Assembly (NCBI GenBank): GCA_002371705.1
Contig: DFGI01000097.1
Coordinates: 1-33,826, forward strand
Direction: 5' to 3'
DNA: 33,826 nucleotides
Origin: Bacteroidales bacterium UBA3754
GTDB taxonomy: Bacteria > Bacteroidota > Bacteroidia > Bacteroidales > UBA1715
Position 1 is the first letter of the stretch. Every line of letters starts with the position of its first letter. Shown in pieces: positions 1 to 8,011 of this stretch. Below the pieces are notes generated by a model. That model made no database searches, had not been told where the DNA came from, and saw only the letters and a program-made list of their open reading frames with translations. The position numbers and the translations under genes were made by a program.

Positions 1-35
1 TTGTGAATTATGCATTGTGCATTATACATAGTTGA
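1..35. repeat. AT-rich dispersed repeat upstream of the DUF58 gene
   Basis: Bases 13-29 read cattgtgcattatacat. The exact reverse complement of these 17 bases occurs at 5816-5832 inside a short tandem array after the HEAT-repeat gene. Here the repeat sits immediately upstream of the start codon at 36, so it would be intergenic or part of a leader. No function can be assigned from the sequence alone. Confidence 0.5.
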
Positions 36-902
36 ATGGAAGCGAGCGAATTATTAAAGAAAGTCCGAAAGATTGAAATCAAGACGCGTGGTCTCTCCCA
101 CAATATTTTTGCGGGTGAATACCATAGTTCGTTTAAGGGACAAGGTATGGCTTTCAGCGAAGTTCGCGAATATCAATACGGCGACGCCATCCGTGACATC
201 GACTGGAACGTGACCGCCCGACTGAATAAACCCTACGTTAAAGTATTTGAAGAAGAACGTGAGCTTACCGTTATGTTACTCATTGACTTAAGTGGTTCGC
301 AAAGTTTGGGTAGCCGTATGCGCATCAAGCGGGAAATCATCACCGAAATTGCAGCCACGCTTTCGTTTTCTGCCATTCAAAACAACGATAAAATCGGCGT
401 TCTCCTCTTTTCCGACAAGATTGAGAAACTGATTTTGCCACAAAAAGGTCGCAAGCATATCTTACGTATCATCCGCGAATTGCTTGAATTTGAGCCAGAA
501 AGCAAAGGAACCGACATTCCGCTTGCGTTGGAATATTTCACCAATATGATTAAGCGTCACTGCTCGGCATTCCTCATCTCAGACTTCAACGACCGCCATC
601 CACTCAAGGATGCGCTGTCAATCGCCAACCGCAAACACGACTTGATTGCCATTCGTGTATTCGACCAAATGGAGTCAACCCTTCCAAACATCGGACTCAT
701 TCGTGTGAACGACGCCGAAACCGGCGCAGAAGAATGGATTGACACCAACAGCAAAGCGACACGCAACGCATTTGAACAAAATTACCGAAACCGAATGGCG
801 GAACTCAACGACGCATTTACCAAATCGGGCGTGGAACACGTGAATATCCGCTGCGACGAAGATTATGTAAAACCACTTATGACATTGTTTAAGAAACGAT
901 AA
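36..902 (+). CDS. DUF58 domain protein of the MoxR/Bat (aerotolerance) type
   Basis: A 288-residue cytoplasmic protein with no signal peptide or membrane segment. The N-terminal part carries the DUF58 signature (GMAFSEVREYQYGDAIRDIDWNVTAR), followed by a von Willebrand A-like fold: the strand VMLLIDLSGSQSLGS resembles a MIDAS DxSxS site, and LISDFND lies further on. In Bacteroidota such proteins lie between a MoxR AAA+ ATPase and the BatA-E genes and are thought to take part in a chaperone-like or envelope stress system. The next gene starts 2 bases after the stop, so the two are co-transcribed. Any moxR would lie upstream of the window. Family assignment is firm; the biochemical role is not known for the family. 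Confidence 0.88.
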   Translation: MEASELLKKVRKIEIKTRGLSHNIFAGEYHSSFKGQGMAFSEVREYQYGDAIRDIDWNVTARLNKPYVKVFEEERELTVMLLIDLSGSQSLGSRMRIKREIITEIAATLSFSAIQNNDKIGVLLFSDKIEKLILPQKGRKHILRIIRELLEFEPESKGTDIPLALEYFTNMIKRHCSAFLISDFNDRHPLKDALSIANRKHDLIAIRVFDQMESTLPNIGLIRVNDAETGAEEWIDTNSKATRNAFEQNYRNRMAELNDAFTKSGVEHVNIRCDEDYVKPLMTLFKKR

Positions 903-904
903 AG

Positions 905-1840
905 ATGAAAAACATAAAATACTACATATCAATCATTTGTGGATTATTATTAAGCACTCTGTTATTTGCCAACGACATAACCATTTCCGCACAACTCGAC
1001 ACCAATCAGATGCGCATTGGCGAACAACAGAACATTTCGCTTGCAATTGAATACAATTCCGACAAGACGCTCATTATCCCCGACTTTGGTAAAGAGTTGA
1101 CACACAACATTTTTCTTGTCGATACTTTTAGTTTTCAATCTACCGAAGACAAGGATAAAAGCATACGAAAAGCTAAACTACCCATCACTTGTTTCGACGC
1201 TGGTGAATATTCGTTTGAAATAGGGCCGTTTATTTATGGTAGCGACACGATTTGGTCGTCTCCTGTACAATTGTCGGTGCAGACCGTGGAACTCGACACT
1301 ACGGGCGTAATAAAGCCGATTAAGCCAATCCGTGTGCCTGAATATACGTTCAAGGATTATCTTCCGAAAATCCTCACCGTAGTAGCCATCATTTTAGTTC
1401 TCGCCTTGATTGCGTTTGTGATTTGGTATGTTTTGAAGCATAAAAAGCCGAAATTCTTGCCGAAAAAAGCTGTCGCAAAAGAAAAAGCCGACATTAAAGC
1501 ATTACGTGAATTAGAACAACTTAAATCACAGAATCTCTGCGAGAAAGACGAATACAAAAACTATTACACAATACTCACCGACATTCTTCGAGAGTATTTC
1601 GGCGACGTGCTTGCAATCGACACGTTTGAAAAGACGTCGGACGAGATTATACAAGAAGTGGTTGCTTCGGGCAAAGTTCCCTTATCTGTAATTCAGAACT
1701 TGCAAATCATATTAAAAGAAGCCGATTTCGTGAAGTTTGCAAAACACAAACCAACCGTTGAAACTGGAAATCTGCACTACGGACTTTCGCTGTTCTGCAT
1801 CAACGAAAGCAAGCATTTAATTGAGAAAGAGGAACAATAG
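905..1840 (+). CDS. Membrane-anchored BatD-like protein of a bat-type operon
   Basis: A 311-residue protein with an N-terminal signal peptide (about residues 1-22), a periplasmic beta-rich segment (about 25-145) resembling the start of BatD/oxygen-tolerance proteins, one transmembrane helix (about 153-176, followed by KHKKPK) and a cytoplasmic helical domain to the end. The start lies 2 bases after the DUF58 stop, so the genes form an operon. In Bacteroides-type aerotolerance operons a protein of this layout lies between the DUF58 gene and batA. Here the next gene (1860-3752) is on the opposite strand, so batA-batE do not follow directly. The name rests on architecture and context rather than on a sharp motif. 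Confidence 0.6.
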   Translation: MKNIKYYISIICGLLLSTLLFANDITISAQLDTNQMRIGEQQNISLAIEYNSDKTLIIPDFGKELTHNIFLVDTFSFQSTEDKDKSIRKAKLPITCFDAGEYSFEIGPFIYGSDTIWSSPVQLSVQTVELDTTGVIKPIKPIRVPEYTFKDYLPKILTVVAIILVLALIAFVIWYVLKHKKPKFLPKKAVAKEKADIKALRELEQLKSQNLCEKDEYKNYYTILTDILREYFGDVLAIDTFEKTSDEIIQEVVASGKVPLSVIQNLQIILKEADFVKFAKHKPTVETGNLHYGLSLFCINESKHLIEKEEQ

Positions 1841-1859
1841 AATCGCGACGATAAGATTA

Positions 1860-3722
1860 TTACATTTTCTCGCTCAGTTCCAGCCAAATCAGTTCTTTTT
1901 CATCAAGCAACGAGATGACTTCGCCGATATGCTGTGATTTTTCCAACAATTCGTTCTGTTCCAACGTTCCCGACGACAAAAGGCTTTCCAATTCTTTTTT
2001 CTCACGTTCCAAGTCGCCAATTTCCCGTTCCACCTGCTCAAATAATTGTTTTTCTTTGAACGAAAGTCCTTTTTTCTTACGAGGTTCCGATTGTGGCCGT
2101 TCCACTTTTTCTTTCGGCACTTTCAATTTTTCCTGTTCTGTCTGTTTTCGTTCCTCAACTTCGCGATACACGCTATAATTTCCCGGAAATTCCCCTACTT
2201 CGCCGTTTCCACGGTACACAAGTAGATGGTCGGCAACTTTATCAATAAAAAATCTATCGTGCGAAACCACCAGCACGCATCCTTTAAAATTCAGCAAATA
2301 TTCTTCCAATTGCTGAATGGTGTATAAATCAAGGTCGTTGGTCGGTTCGTCGAGAATTAGGAAATTCGGTTTCTGCATCAAAACCGTCATCAAATACAGG
2401 CGTTTTTTTTCGCCGCCACTCAACTTCGAGACATATAAATACTGCACAGGACGAGGAAAATTCCATTGTTCCAAGAATTGAGCAGCCGAAAGTGTGTGCC
2501 CTTTTTCCAACTCAATTTTGTCGGAAATATCTTTTATCACATCAATCACGTGTTTGCCGTCGCAACCGAGCAGTCCGTCCTGCTTGTAATAGCCTATGGA
2601 AAGCGTATCGCCCCAGTCAACCGTTCCCGAATCGGGCTGCAACTGTTTGGTGATAATGTTCAGCAAGGTTGATTTTCCGCAACCGTTTTCTCCAATCATA
2701 CCCACCCGTTCGCCTTTGCTGAACGAATACGTCACTTTTGAAAGAATCTTTTTGTCGCCAAACGTTTTGTCTATGCTTTTAAGGTCAACCACCTTATTTC
2801 CAAGATATTGGGCAGCAACGGTGAAAATCATCGACGATTCAGTTTCTATTTTCGTTTCAGCCTTTTCCTTTAAATCGTAAAACGCATCTATTCTATATTT
2901 TGCTTTTGTGCCGCGCGCCTGCGGTTGCCTACGCATCCAGTCAAGTTCCTTACGCATAAGGTTTTTCGCCTTGGCGACTTCGGCGGTTTGCACTTGCATA
3001 CGTTCCTGTTTTTTCTCCAAATAATATGAATAATTTCCCGAATACCGATAGACAATTTTGTCATCAAGTTCAAGAATCGTATTGCACACATTATCAAGGA
3101 AATACCTATCGTGTGTAACAATAAACAATGTGCTTTTGATTGTTTTCAGATAATCTTCGAGCCATTCTATTATAGAAATGTCAAGATGGTTTGTCGGTTC
3201 GTCCAAAATGAGCAAATCAGGCTCCAGCATAAGAATTTTCGCCAAATCCACCCGTTTTTTCTGTCCACCCGAAAGATGCGAAATGATTTGTTCGGATGGA
3301 AGTTCCAACTTGGTGATAATCAAATTCACACGAGATTCATAGTTCCATGCGTCGGTTGCATCCATTTCGTCAGTCGCCTTTTGGATTAACTTTTCGTCAC
3401 CGCTCTGTAAAGCGGTTTCGTAGCGTTTCATAGCATCGAGCACAGCCTGATTGGCGGAATACACCTCGTCGTACACAGTACAATCCGAAACGAGTTCAAT
3501 ATTTTGGTCAAGATAGCCGACCGACACATCAGGTTCGAACAAAATCCGTCCCGACTCAACCGTATCTTTTCCAAGAATAGTCTTAATAAGCGTGGTCTTT
3601 CCCATTCCATTTTTTGCAACGAGAGCAATGCGTTCGCCACGATTCACCACAAACGAAAGATTGTCGAACAAAAGATATTCGCCGTAGTATTTAGTTATAT
3701 TTTCGACCTGAAGAATTGCCAA
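1860..3722 (-). CDS. ABC-F family ATPase (Uup-like, two ABC domains plus C-terminal coiled coil)
   Basis: About 620 residues from the chosen start. Two ATP-binding cassettes are visible: Walker A AKNGMGKTT with signature LSGGQKKR and Walker B LLILDEPTNHLD, then GENGCGKST with LSGGEKKR and FLILDEPTNDLD. Between them lies the charged linker typical of ABC-F proteins, and the last 80 or so residues form a Lys/Glu-rich coiled coil like the Uup C-terminal domain. There is no membrane domain, so this is a ribosome-associated translation factor type rather than a transporter. No ATG precedes the first domain. I prefer the TTG at 3722, giving MAILQVENITKYYG, over the TTG at 3752, which lies in the T-tract of a terminator. 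A cellular role (translation rescue or antibiotic protection) cannot be decided from sequence. Confidence 0.9.
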   Translation of the reverse strand: MAILQVENITKYYGEYLLFDNLSFVVNRGERIALVAKNGMGKTTLIKTILGKDTVESGRILFEPDVSVGYLDQNIELVSDCTVYDEVYSANQAVLDAMKRYETALQSGDEKLIQKATDEMDATDAWNYESRVNLIITKLELPSEQIISHLSGGQKKRVDLAKILMLEPDLLILDEPTNHLDISIIEWLEDYLKTIKSTLFIVTHDRYFLDNVCNTILELDDKIVYRYSGNYSYYLEKKQERMQVQTAEVAKAKNLMRKELDWMRRQPQARGTKAKYRIDAFYDLKEKAETKIETESSMIFTVAAQYLGNKVVDLKSIDKTFGDKKILSKVTYSFSKGERVGMIGENGCGKSTLLNIITKQLQPDSGTVDWGDTLSIGYYKQDGLLGCDGKHVIDVIKDISDKIELEKGHTLSAAQFLEQWNFPRPVQYLYVSKLSGGEKKRLYLMTVLMQKPNFLILDEPTNDLDLYTIQQLEEYLLNFKGCVLVVSHDRFFIDKVADHLLVYRGNGEVGEFPGNYSVYREVEERKQTEQEKLKVPKEKVERPQSEPRKKKGLSFKEKQLFEQVEREIGDLEREKKELESLLSSGTLEQNELLEKSQHIGEVISLLDEKELIWLELSEKM

Positions 3723-3749
3723 ATCAAATAGGATTATTGAATTAGTAAT

Positions 3750-3757
3750 CAAAAATA
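3750..3757 (-). promoter_or_regulatory. Possible -7 element for the ABC-F gene, inside a terminator T-tract
   Basis: On the minus strand these bases read TATTTTTG, matching the Bacteroidota -7 consensus TAnnTTTG. The element begins at the base of the terminator hairpin and uses its T-tract. A start about 7 bases downstream would leave a leader of roughly 20 bases before the TTG at 3722. No well-placed -33 TTTG is seen. Confidence 0.35.
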
Positions 3758-3784
3758 AGGCTGTCTTGTTTCCAAAACAGCCTT
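3750..3784 (-). terminator. Intrinsic terminator after the secreted-protein/lipoprotein pair
   Basis: On the minus strand the arms are AAGGCUGUUUUG and CAAGACAGCCUU, a 12-bp stem with one U.G pair and a GAAA tetraloop, followed by ATTTTTG. It lies 28 bases after the stop of the small secreted protein gene and about 30 bases before the ABC-F start. Confidence 0.85.
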
Positions 3785-3812
3785 ACCAACCTCAAACATT
3801 TATTAACTCTAA

Positions 3813-4256
3813 TTAATCAGCTGAGAATCCGACCAACACGGCAACACAACCGCGGGCGATTTCATCGCTGATATTTTCATCATTTGTTTCAACTTCGATA
3901 GAGATAATCAATTGCTGGCTTGATTCCATCTTGAAATCCCATACACGTTTGAAAGAATGTTTTGCATTTGTGAACAATACATTTCTATCAGCGTCCATAA
4001 TCGAGAATTTGATTTTTGGAAGTTGTTGGTCGCCACAGATAGCGATACGATAGTTTTGATTCGAATAGAATGTTTTATACAATTCAGCCGATTCACCTTC
4101 CGACAATTCTGTCGCATTGAAAATACCATCGTGAACATATGGCTCCAAACTTGGTTTACATTCACTCTTAGCAAATGTTCTACATTGTCCGTAAGATAAA
4201 GTACCTAACAATACGAAAGATACAACCAATACTAATAATTTACTTACATTTTTCAT
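3813..4256 (-). CDS. Small secreted protein of unknown function
   Basis: A 147-residue protein with a clear Sec signal peptide (MKNVSKLLVLVVSFVLLGTL, cleavage probably after SYG near residue 23). The mature part of about 124 residues begins with a cysteine-containing segment (QCRTFAKSECKP), giving a possible disulfide, and continues as a mixed beta-rich domain without a motif I recognise. It starts 18 bases after the lipoprotein gene at 4275-5186 and is closed by the terminator at 3750-3784, so the two genes form a small operon. The product is predicted to be periplasmic or secreted. I do not recognise the family. Confidence 0.8.
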   Translation of the reverse strand: MKNVSKLLVLVVSFVLLGTLSYGQCRTFAKSECKPSLEPYVHDGIFNATELSEGESAELYKTFYSNQNYRIAICGDQQLPKIKFSIMDADRNVLFTNAKHSFKRVWDFKMESSQQLIISIEVETNDENISDEIARGCVAVLVGFSAD

Positions 4257-4274
4257 AATTGCTACTTCTTTAAA

Positions 4275-5186
4275 TTATTGGATAAATGAGTTTCTCAAGT
4301 TTGCAGCAGCTAATTTAAGTGCTTCATACTGAGCTTGTGTTATATTAATTTTCTGTGTAGATTTCAAAACTGTTGAACCAGTTTCTTCATCGGTGATTGT
4401 TTCGATACCCGATTTCACAATTTCAATAGCGTTGAAAGCCTGCGAAATTGGTTGCAGTTGAGTGAGAACTTCAGCGATGTCAGGATTGTCGGTATAAACG
4501 CCCAACAATTTTTCCATTTCACCAAAAGAAAGTTTTTGTTCAACAATACGTTCCACCAAATCTTTGTCTTTCACAACATCTTTTGTCAATTGTGTTGCCA
4601 AATACAACGCTTCTACCCAACCGCCGGCAAGAATCAACGCTGCCATTTCAGGGCGATTGTCTTCCTTCAATGTTGAGTTCGAGTTCAAGAATGTTTCTGA
4701 AATGATTCTGATTACAGAGTCGCGGTTATCGTGGTTAGCCTCCAAACGGTCGATAATCGATTGGTCGATGGCAGCCAACAAATCCAAACCGATAGCCAAT
4801 TTCTTCGATACATTCATATACTGCATAATCGTTTGATCCTGCTCGAAAATGCTGGCATAACTCAAATCCGCACCATACACGCCCAAATTCAAAGCTTTTT
4901 GCTTGTCGGTGTTATACTTATTGGAATTTGATGTTGGATTCAATAATGATTCATCGTAACCAGCACCAGCCTTCTTCAACAATAACGTTGTTTCCACTGG
5001 CGACGGCAATGAATACATCACCTTCTTAACATCATTTACAACTTGCTGTTTTTCCTGTAATTCCTGATCTACAACATCTTCCGTAGATGAGGAATTCTTC
5101 TTATCGGAATTGCTACAACTCACGATACCCGACAGTAATCCAAGCACAATTAAGAGTCGGAATAATTTTAGTGTGTTACTTCGCAT
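4275..5186 (-). CDS. Lipoprotein of unknown function
   Basis: A 303-residue protein with a type II signal peptide: a hydrophobic segment ending in the lipobox SGIVSC at about residues 19-24, then a Ser/Lys/Glu-rich linker (SNSDKKNSSSTEDVVDQELQ). The remainder is predicted largely alpha-helical, with segments such as LGVYGADLSYASIFEQDQTIMQYM and a C-terminal ITQAQYEALKLAAANLR. No catalytic motif is visible. The residues after the lipid-bearing cysteine are Ser/Asn/Ser/Asp, so sorting to the cell surface is uncertain. It is the first gene of a two-gene operon with the small secreted protein 18 bases downstream, which suggests a shared envelope role. Confidence 0.8.
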   Translation of the reverse strand: MRSNTLKLFRLLIVLGLLSGIVSCSNSDKKNSSSTEDVVDQELQEKQQVVNDVKKVMYSLPSPVETTLLLKKAGAGYDESLLNPTSNSNKYNTDKQKALNLGVYGADLSYASIFEQDQTIMQYMNVSKKLAIGLDLLAAIDQSIIDRLEANHDNRDSVIRIISETFLNSNSTLKEDNRPEMAALILAGGWVEALYLATQLTKDVVKDKDLVERIVEQKLSFGEMEKLLGVYTDNPDIAEVLTQLQPISQAFNAIEIVKSGIETITDEETGSTVLKSTQKINITQAQYEALKLAAANLRNSFIQ

Positions 5187-5286
5187 ACGTACTAATTTAA
5201 AATTGCTACAATTATTGTTTGTGTAAAATTACTATTTTTTTGTTATTTGCAAACAAAAAATTAAGGTAAATTTAAAATATTTGAAA

Positions 5287-5799
5287 ATGGAATTAGAAGA
5301 AAATGCGGTACTGAAAGAGTTACAGAATATCTTTCTATCTGATAATGAGGAAAATATACACGATGCTATATCGTATATCCACGAAAATTGTTCGATGAAA
5401 ATGGTGCCATTATTATTTGATTTATTACGGTCAAATAAGAACAAAACAATACAAAACGACGTTTTTAATTGCCTAATGGACGCAAAAGACGCACAAGCAG
5501 TGCCACTTTTTATTGATGCATTGCACGATGAGCAACTAAAAAACGAGAAAAAACATCTCCTCTCCACTATTTGGCAGGCAAACCTTGACTTTTCGCAACA
5601 CATTGATGTTTTTATGGAGATTTTACTGCACGACAGCTACGAAAACGCTCTCGAAGCATTCACTATAATAGAAGTATGCGCCGAAAAACTTTCCGACGAG
5701 GAAAAAATCCGTTGCAAAACCGCAATTTCCAACGCTATGCTAAACGAGCACTCGGAAAAACAGGCGTTGTTGCAAGCGACGGTGGAGATACTACAATAA
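5287..5799 (+). CDS. Small HEAT-repeat protein
   Basis: A 170-residue, all-helical, soluble protein starting at the ATG at 5287; a TTG two codons upstream is a less likely start. Repeating helix pairs such as MKMVPLLFDLLRSNKNKTIQNDVFNCL and AQAVPLFIDALHDEQLKNEKKHLLSTIW have the spacing and hydrophobic pattern of HEAT/Armadillo repeats, with about four or five repeats. Such proteins act as scaffolds, and nothing in the sequence shows a partner. It is a single-gene unit divergent from the lipoprotein gene, followed by a short repeat array and a shared terminator with rpsA. Confidence 0.75.
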   Translation: MELEENAVLKELQNIFLSDNEENIHDAISYIHENCSMKMVPLLFDLLRSNKNKTIQNDVFNCLMDAKDAQAVPLFIDALHDEQLKNEKKHLLSTIWQANLDFSQHIDVFMEILLHDSYENALEAFTIIEVCAEKLSDEEKIRCKTAISNAMLNEHSEKQALLQATVEILQ

Positions 5800-5800
5800 T

Positions 5801-5850
5801 AATGTATAATGCATAATGTATAATGCACAATGTTCAATGAGTAATGAATA
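5801..5850. repeat. Degenerate 14-bp tandem repeat
   Basis: Two adjacent units, aatgtataatgcat (5801-5814) and aatgtataatgcac (5815-5828), are followed by decayed copies (aatgttcaatgag, taatgaataat). Bases 5816-5832 are the exact reverse complement of 13-29. The array fills the gap between the stop of the HEAT-repeat gene and the terminator. Confidence 0.65.
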
Positions 5851-5852
5851 AT

Positions 5853-5887
5853 AAAAAAGCCTTGGGGAAATTCCTCAAGGCTTTTTT
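5853..5887. terminator. Bidirectional intrinsic terminator between the HEAT-repeat gene and rpsA
   Basis: The arms aaaaaagccttgggg and cctcaaggctttttt pair over about 15 bp with one G.T wobble and a loop of five bases. There are A and T runs on both flanks, so the hairpin can end transcription from both converging genes. Confidence 0.88.
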
Positions 5888-5912
5888 GTTTATTTCGTTG
5901 AATCAGAGAAGA

Positions 5913-7847
5913 TTATTTCTTTTCTTTTTCAGCTTTTGTCATTTCTGATTTCAATTTTGCCAAATCAGTAACGTCACCCAAAGTTGTTTTTTCCAAGTTG
6001 TCGCTTACCTTCTTCATTGCTTTCTTAGTAGAAGTAGCTTTTGCTTGTTTTTCGTTCTCTTCTGCAACTTTCTTTTCGTCTTCGAATGTTCTTGTGTGCG
6101 AAACGAAGATTTTCTTAGCGTCTTTAGAGAATTCAATTACTTTGAAGTTCAGTTTTTCATCAACTTTCGCAGTTGTTCCGTCTTCTTTCACAATGTGACT
6201 CACAACTGAAACGCCTTCTACTCCGTAAGGAAGAGAAACGGTAACGTTTTTGTCGTTGATTTCAACAATTGTACCTTCGTGAACAGAACCTACGTTGAAA
6301 ATTGTTTCAAATACGTCCCATGGATTTTCTTCCAACTGTTTGTGGCCTAAGCTCAAACGACGTTGTTCTTTATCGACTTCCAATACTACCACTTCGATTT
6401 CTGCACCAAGTGTTGTGAATTCTTGTGGATGTTTAATTTTCTTTGTCCAAGAAAGGTCTGAAATGTGGATTAAGCCGTCAACACCTTCTTCGATTTCAAC
6501 GAAAATACCGAAGTTTGTGAAGTTTTTAACAATAGCTTTGTGTTTGCTTCCAACTGCATATTTTTCATCGATATTTTCCCATGGATCTGGATGAAGTTGT
6601 TTCATACCCAACGACATTTTTCTTTCTTCACGGTCAAGAGTCAAAACAACAGCTTCAACTTCGTCGCCAACTTTCAAGAATTCTTGAGCGGAACGCAAGT
6701 GTTGTGACCATGACATTTCAGAAACGTGGATAAGACCTTCGATTCCAGGAGCGATTTCAACGAATGCGCCGTAATCAGCCATAACCACAACTTTACCTTT
6801 AACCTTGTCACCGACTTTCAAGTTTGGATCCAAAGCATCCCAAGGATGAGGAGTCAATTGCTTCAAGCCGAGAGCGATACGTTTCTTGTCATCGTCGAAG
6901 TCAAGGATAACAACGTTGATTTTTTGATCCAATTGAACGATTTCTTCAGGATGAGTAATTCTACCCCAAGAAAGGTCAGTGATATGGATAAGACCGTCAA
7001 CACCGCCAAGGTCGATGAATACGCCATAAGAAGTGATGTTTTTAACAACACCTTCAAGCACTTGACCTTTTTCAAGTTTCGAGATGATTTCTGCTTTTTG
7101 TTGTTCAAGTTCAGCTTCGATAAGAGCTTTGTGTGAAACGACAACGTTTTTGTATTCATTGTTGATTTTCACAACCTTGAATTCCATTGTTTTACCAACA
7201 AACACATCGTAGTCGCGGATTGGTTTCACATCGATTTGTGAACCTGGCAAGAATGCTTCAATACCGAACACATCCACAATCATACCACCCTTCGTTCTAC
7301 ATTTAACAAAACCTTTAACGATTTCGCTTTCTTCAAGAGCTTTGTTAACACGGTCCCAAGATTTCAAATTACGAGCTTTCTTGTGTGAAAGAAGCAATTG
7401 ACCGTTTTTATCTTCCAAGCTTTCAACAAATACTTCAACTTTGTCGCCGACTTTCAAGTCAGGATTGTAACGGAATTCGTTGGCAGAAACAACACCGTCG
7501 GATTTGTAGCCGATGTTGATTACAACTTCACGTTTTGAAATTGCAACCACAGTACCTTCTGTCACCTCGTTTTCAGCGTTTGTTGAAAGAGTTTGTTCAT
7601 ACTTTTCAAGCAAAGAATTTCTTTCTGATTCAGTGTAGCCACCTTTTTCAGAATCGTACTTGTCCCAATCGAATTCGTTTTGCTGCGCTTTTGCAGCCGA
7701 TACGATTGAATTGATTTCATCATCAGATGCGCTATCGTCTTCAGCGATTTCTTCTGCTTCGTTAACAGCAGGAGCATCCAATTCAGCGTCGTTGACAACG
7801 TTTTCGTTCTCAAACTCTTCGCTTTCTTTTTTTACTTTTTTTACCAT
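5913..7847 (-). CDS. rpsA: 30S ribosomal protein S1
   Basis: A 644-residue protein made of six consecutive S1 RNA-binding (OB-fold) domains after an acidic N-terminal tail of about 85 residues. The domains are seen as repeated blocks such as VGDKVEVFVESLEDKNGQLLLS, GVVKNITSYGVFIDLGGVDGLIHITDLSW, GKVVVMADYGAFVEIAPGIEGLIHVSEMSW and AIVKNFTNFGIFVEIEEGVDGLIHISDLSW. The C-terminus is Lys-rich. S1 binds mRNA on the small subunit and helps initiation, which fits a genome with few strong ribosome-binding sites. The ATG at 7847 is preceded by a promoter at 7902-7935. Length and domain number are normal for the phylum. Confidence 0.97.
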   Translation of the reverse strand: MVKKVKKESEEFENENVVNDAELDAPAVNEAEEIAEDDSASDDEINSIVSAAKAQQNEFDWDKYDSEKGGYTESERNSLLEKYEQTLSTNAENEVTEGTVVAISKREVVINIGYKSDGVVSANEFRYNPDLKVGDKVEVFVESLEDKNGQLLLSHKKARNLKSWDRVNKALEESEIVKGFVKCRTKGGMIVDVFGIEAFLPGSQIDVKPIRDYDVFVGKTMEFKVVKINNEYKNVVVSHKALIEAELEQQKAEIISKLEKGQVLEGVVKNITSYGVFIDLGGVDGLIHITDLSWGRITHPEEIVQLDQKINVVILDFDDDKKRIALGLKQLTPHPWDALDPNLKVGDKVKGKVVVMADYGAFVEIAPGIEGLIHVSEMSWSQHLRSAQEFLKVGDEVEAVVLTLDREERKMSLGMKQLHPDPWENIDEKYAVGSKHKAIVKNFTNFGIFVEIEEGVDGLIHISDLSWTKKIKHPQEFTTLGAEIEVVVLEVDKEQRRLSLGHKQLEENPWDVFETIFNVGSVHEGTIVEINDKNVTVSLPYGVEGVSVVSHIVKEDGTTAKVDEKLNFKVIEFSKDAKKIFVSHTRTFEDEKKVAEENEKQAKATSTKKAMKKVSDNLEKTTLGDVTDLAKLKSEMTKAEKEKK

Positions 7848-7901
7848 TAAGTTTGGTTTTAATTAGGTTAGACATTATGTTAATTCGCAAAAAATTGCGT
7901 G

Positions 7902-7935
7902 CAAAAATAACATTTCTTTTGAATTATCAATCAAA
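7902..7935 (-). promoter_or_regulatory. Probable rpsA promoter
   Basis: The minus strand carries TATTTTTG (7902-7909) as a -7 element, and TTTG at 7932-7935 lies 22 bases upstream, close to the usual 19-21 spacing. The leader to the rpsA start would be about 50 bases. Confidence 0.5.
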
Positions 7936-7958
7936 TCAAATAAAAAAATGATGCACCT

Positions 7959-7990
7959 CTTGACTTTTTTGAAAAGACAATATATATTTG
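7959..7990 (+). promoter_or_regulatory. rpoD promoter (Bacteroidota -33/-7 type)
   Basis: The bases cttg at 7959-7962 and TATATTTG at 7983-7990 are separated by exactly 20 bases, matching the -33/-7 arrangement read by the primary sigma factor of this phylum. Transcription would start near 7997, about 15 bases before the chosen ATG at 8012. Confidence 0.65.
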
Positions 7991-8011
7991 CACGTTTTTT
8001 TAATCGAGGAT

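Noticed and set aside
5233..5265. AT-rich inverted repeat between the lipoprotein and HEAT-repeat genes
   Set aside because: A 9-bp stem made of T and A runs with a short loop is expected by chance in such AT-rich sequence, and it does not fit a terminator for either divergent gene.
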